Shown here: positions 63,404 through 64,000 of the stretch, one piece after another | How positions within the stretch are numbered: position 1 is the first letter of the stretch | How the letters are laid out: each line of letters opens with the position of its first letter | Assembly: GCF_000733765.1 (NCBI RefSeq) | Contig: NZ_JPOG01000001.1 | Coordinates: forward strand, 2,294,001 to 2,358,000 | From: Algiphilus aromaticivorans DG1253 | GTDB taxonomy: Bacteria; Pseudomonadota; Gammaproteobacteria; Nevskiales; Nevskiaceae | Direction: 5' to 3' | Length of the DNA stretch: 64,000 nucleotides | The notes under the pieces: model-generated | The model's database searches: none | What the model was told of the DNA's origin: nothing | Seen by the model: only the letters and a program-made list of their open reading frames with translations | Made by a program: the position numbers and the translations under genes

Positions 63404-64000
63404 ATGGGCATTCGCAACATCTTGCTTATGGTCCTGGTCGCCTTTCTCTGGGCGATCTGTTTCCCGCTCATCCAGGTCGGCCTGGGCGCTGCCCCGCCCC
63501 TGGTTTTCGCTGCGACCCGGGCGGCCCTGGCCGGGGTACTGGTGCTGCTGCTGGCTGTCTGCTTGGGCCGCCCGTGGCCGCGCGGATTCGTCAATCAGAG
63601 CCTGATCGTCGCTATCGGCCTCTCTTTCACCGGTCTGGGCTTCGGCGGCATGTTCCTCGGCGGGGGTAAGATCTCGCCAGGATTAGCGACCGTGTTGGCG
63701 AATATCCAGCCCCTGATCGCGGCCGTGTTGGCGATGATCTTCCTATCAGAGCGGATCACCCCACGAATCGGCGCTGGCTTACTACTGGGGTTTATCGGCG
63801 TGGTGGTGATGTCGCTCCCCGGCCTATCGGGGCCGGATCATGAAGCCAGCATGCAGGCCTTCCTATGGATCACGTTGGGCGCGGCGGGCACGGCAATAGG
63901 CAACGTTCTGCTCAAGGCGTCGGCTGGCCGCGCAGATGTTCTGATGGTTACCGGCCTGCAGCTTTGTCTCGGGGCAGCGGTGCTCGCAGTGGGCGCACAG
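63404..64000 (+). CDS. DMT/EamA family permease, 3' end outside window
   Basis: First 199 codons of an EamA-type transporter starting at ATG 63404. It shows at least six helices: LLMVLVAFLWAICFPLIQVG, the motif PLVFAATRAALAGVLVLLLA, and LATVLANIQPLIAAVLAMIF with LSERIT at the end of the first EamA repeat. It is 39 bp after the methyltransferase-like gene and not closely similar to the DMT protein at 59128. The frame is open at the right edge. Confidence 0.88.
   Translation, partial: MGIRNILLMVLVAFLWAICFPLIQVGLGAAPPLVFAATRAALAGVLVLLLAVCLGRPWPRGFVNQSLIVAIGLSFTGLGFGGMFLGGGKISPGLATVLANIQPLIAAVLAMIFLSERITPRIGAGLLLGFIGVVVMSLPGLSGPDHEASMQAFLWITLGAAGTAIGNVLLKASAGRADVLMVTGLQLCLGAAVLAVGAQ

Overview
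The window is chromosomal DNA from a GC-rich gammaproteobacterium. This rests on gene content: CysB and fused CysG, an EF-P/EpmA/EpmB lysylation set, the dapA-gcvR-bcp neighbourhood, ParC/ParE, HtpX, XseB-IspA-Dxs and a FimX-like protein. The acyl-CoA and lipid-export-like genes at the left end would suit a lipid- or hydrocarbon-using lineage such as Nevskiales/Salinisphaerales, but the species cannot be fixed from sequence alone.

Layout. 1-9.4 kb is a fatty-acid region. Two acyl-CoA dehydrogenases and an acyl-CoA synthetase lie on the minus strand. They diverge, across a perfect inverted repeat, from a TetR regulator and a tightly coupled LolA-like / MMPL-type RND / outer-membrane-protein operon. 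9.4-34 kb is housekeeping: limonene-epoxide-hydrolase-like protein, dapA with a small lipoprotein, gcvR-like, bcp, PIN-PhoH ATPase, epmA/efp/epmB, a FimX-like degenerate GGDEF-EAL protein, htpX, parC/parE, xseB-ispA-dxs, a membrane-anchored nuclease, cysG/cysB, and the glutathione-dependent formaldehyde pathway (frmA-fghA). A 405-bp hairpin-rich intergenic stretch follows dxs.

34-63.4 kb is a metal-resistance island. It starts with a zinc-type ArsR/CDF pair. Two paralogous cassettes follow (35.4-42.8 and 44.1-51.4 kb) with the same layout: a Cys-rich MerR regulator facing away from a DUF3703 gene plus a short CDF-like transporter, which converge on a three-gene RND efflux operon. The second cassette uses a different RND pump class. 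After corA comes a copper cassette (52.7-57.5 kb): Cys/His-rich protein, CopA multicopper oxidase, CopB, cytochrome c with a His-rich tail, DUF411 lipoprotein. It is followed by an unusual MerR regulator, a CDF-like protein without its two core Asp ligands, a DMT permease, a complete IS5-type insertion sequence with target duplication, and a run of small metal-associated genes (Met/His-rich protein, DUF2933, isoprenylcysteine-methyltransferase-like). A second DMT permease is cut by the right edge.

How it works together: the island combines cytoplasmic metal sensors (ArsR, three MerR), inner-membrane exporters (four CDF-like proteins), two trans-envelope RND systems and a periplasmic/outer-membrane copper module. 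Putative operators are visible for most of the regulators. Two 32-bp promoters in the copper region match at 24 positions and are probably read by the same MerR protein. The most unusual signals are the duplicated MerR/DUF3703/short-CDF/RND architecture with an Asp-Asp/Cys-Asp metal site, the HA/HT CDF protein, and the MerR protein that has lost two sensor cysteines and carries a P-type-ATPase-like Asp-Pro-Val-Cys-Gly tail.
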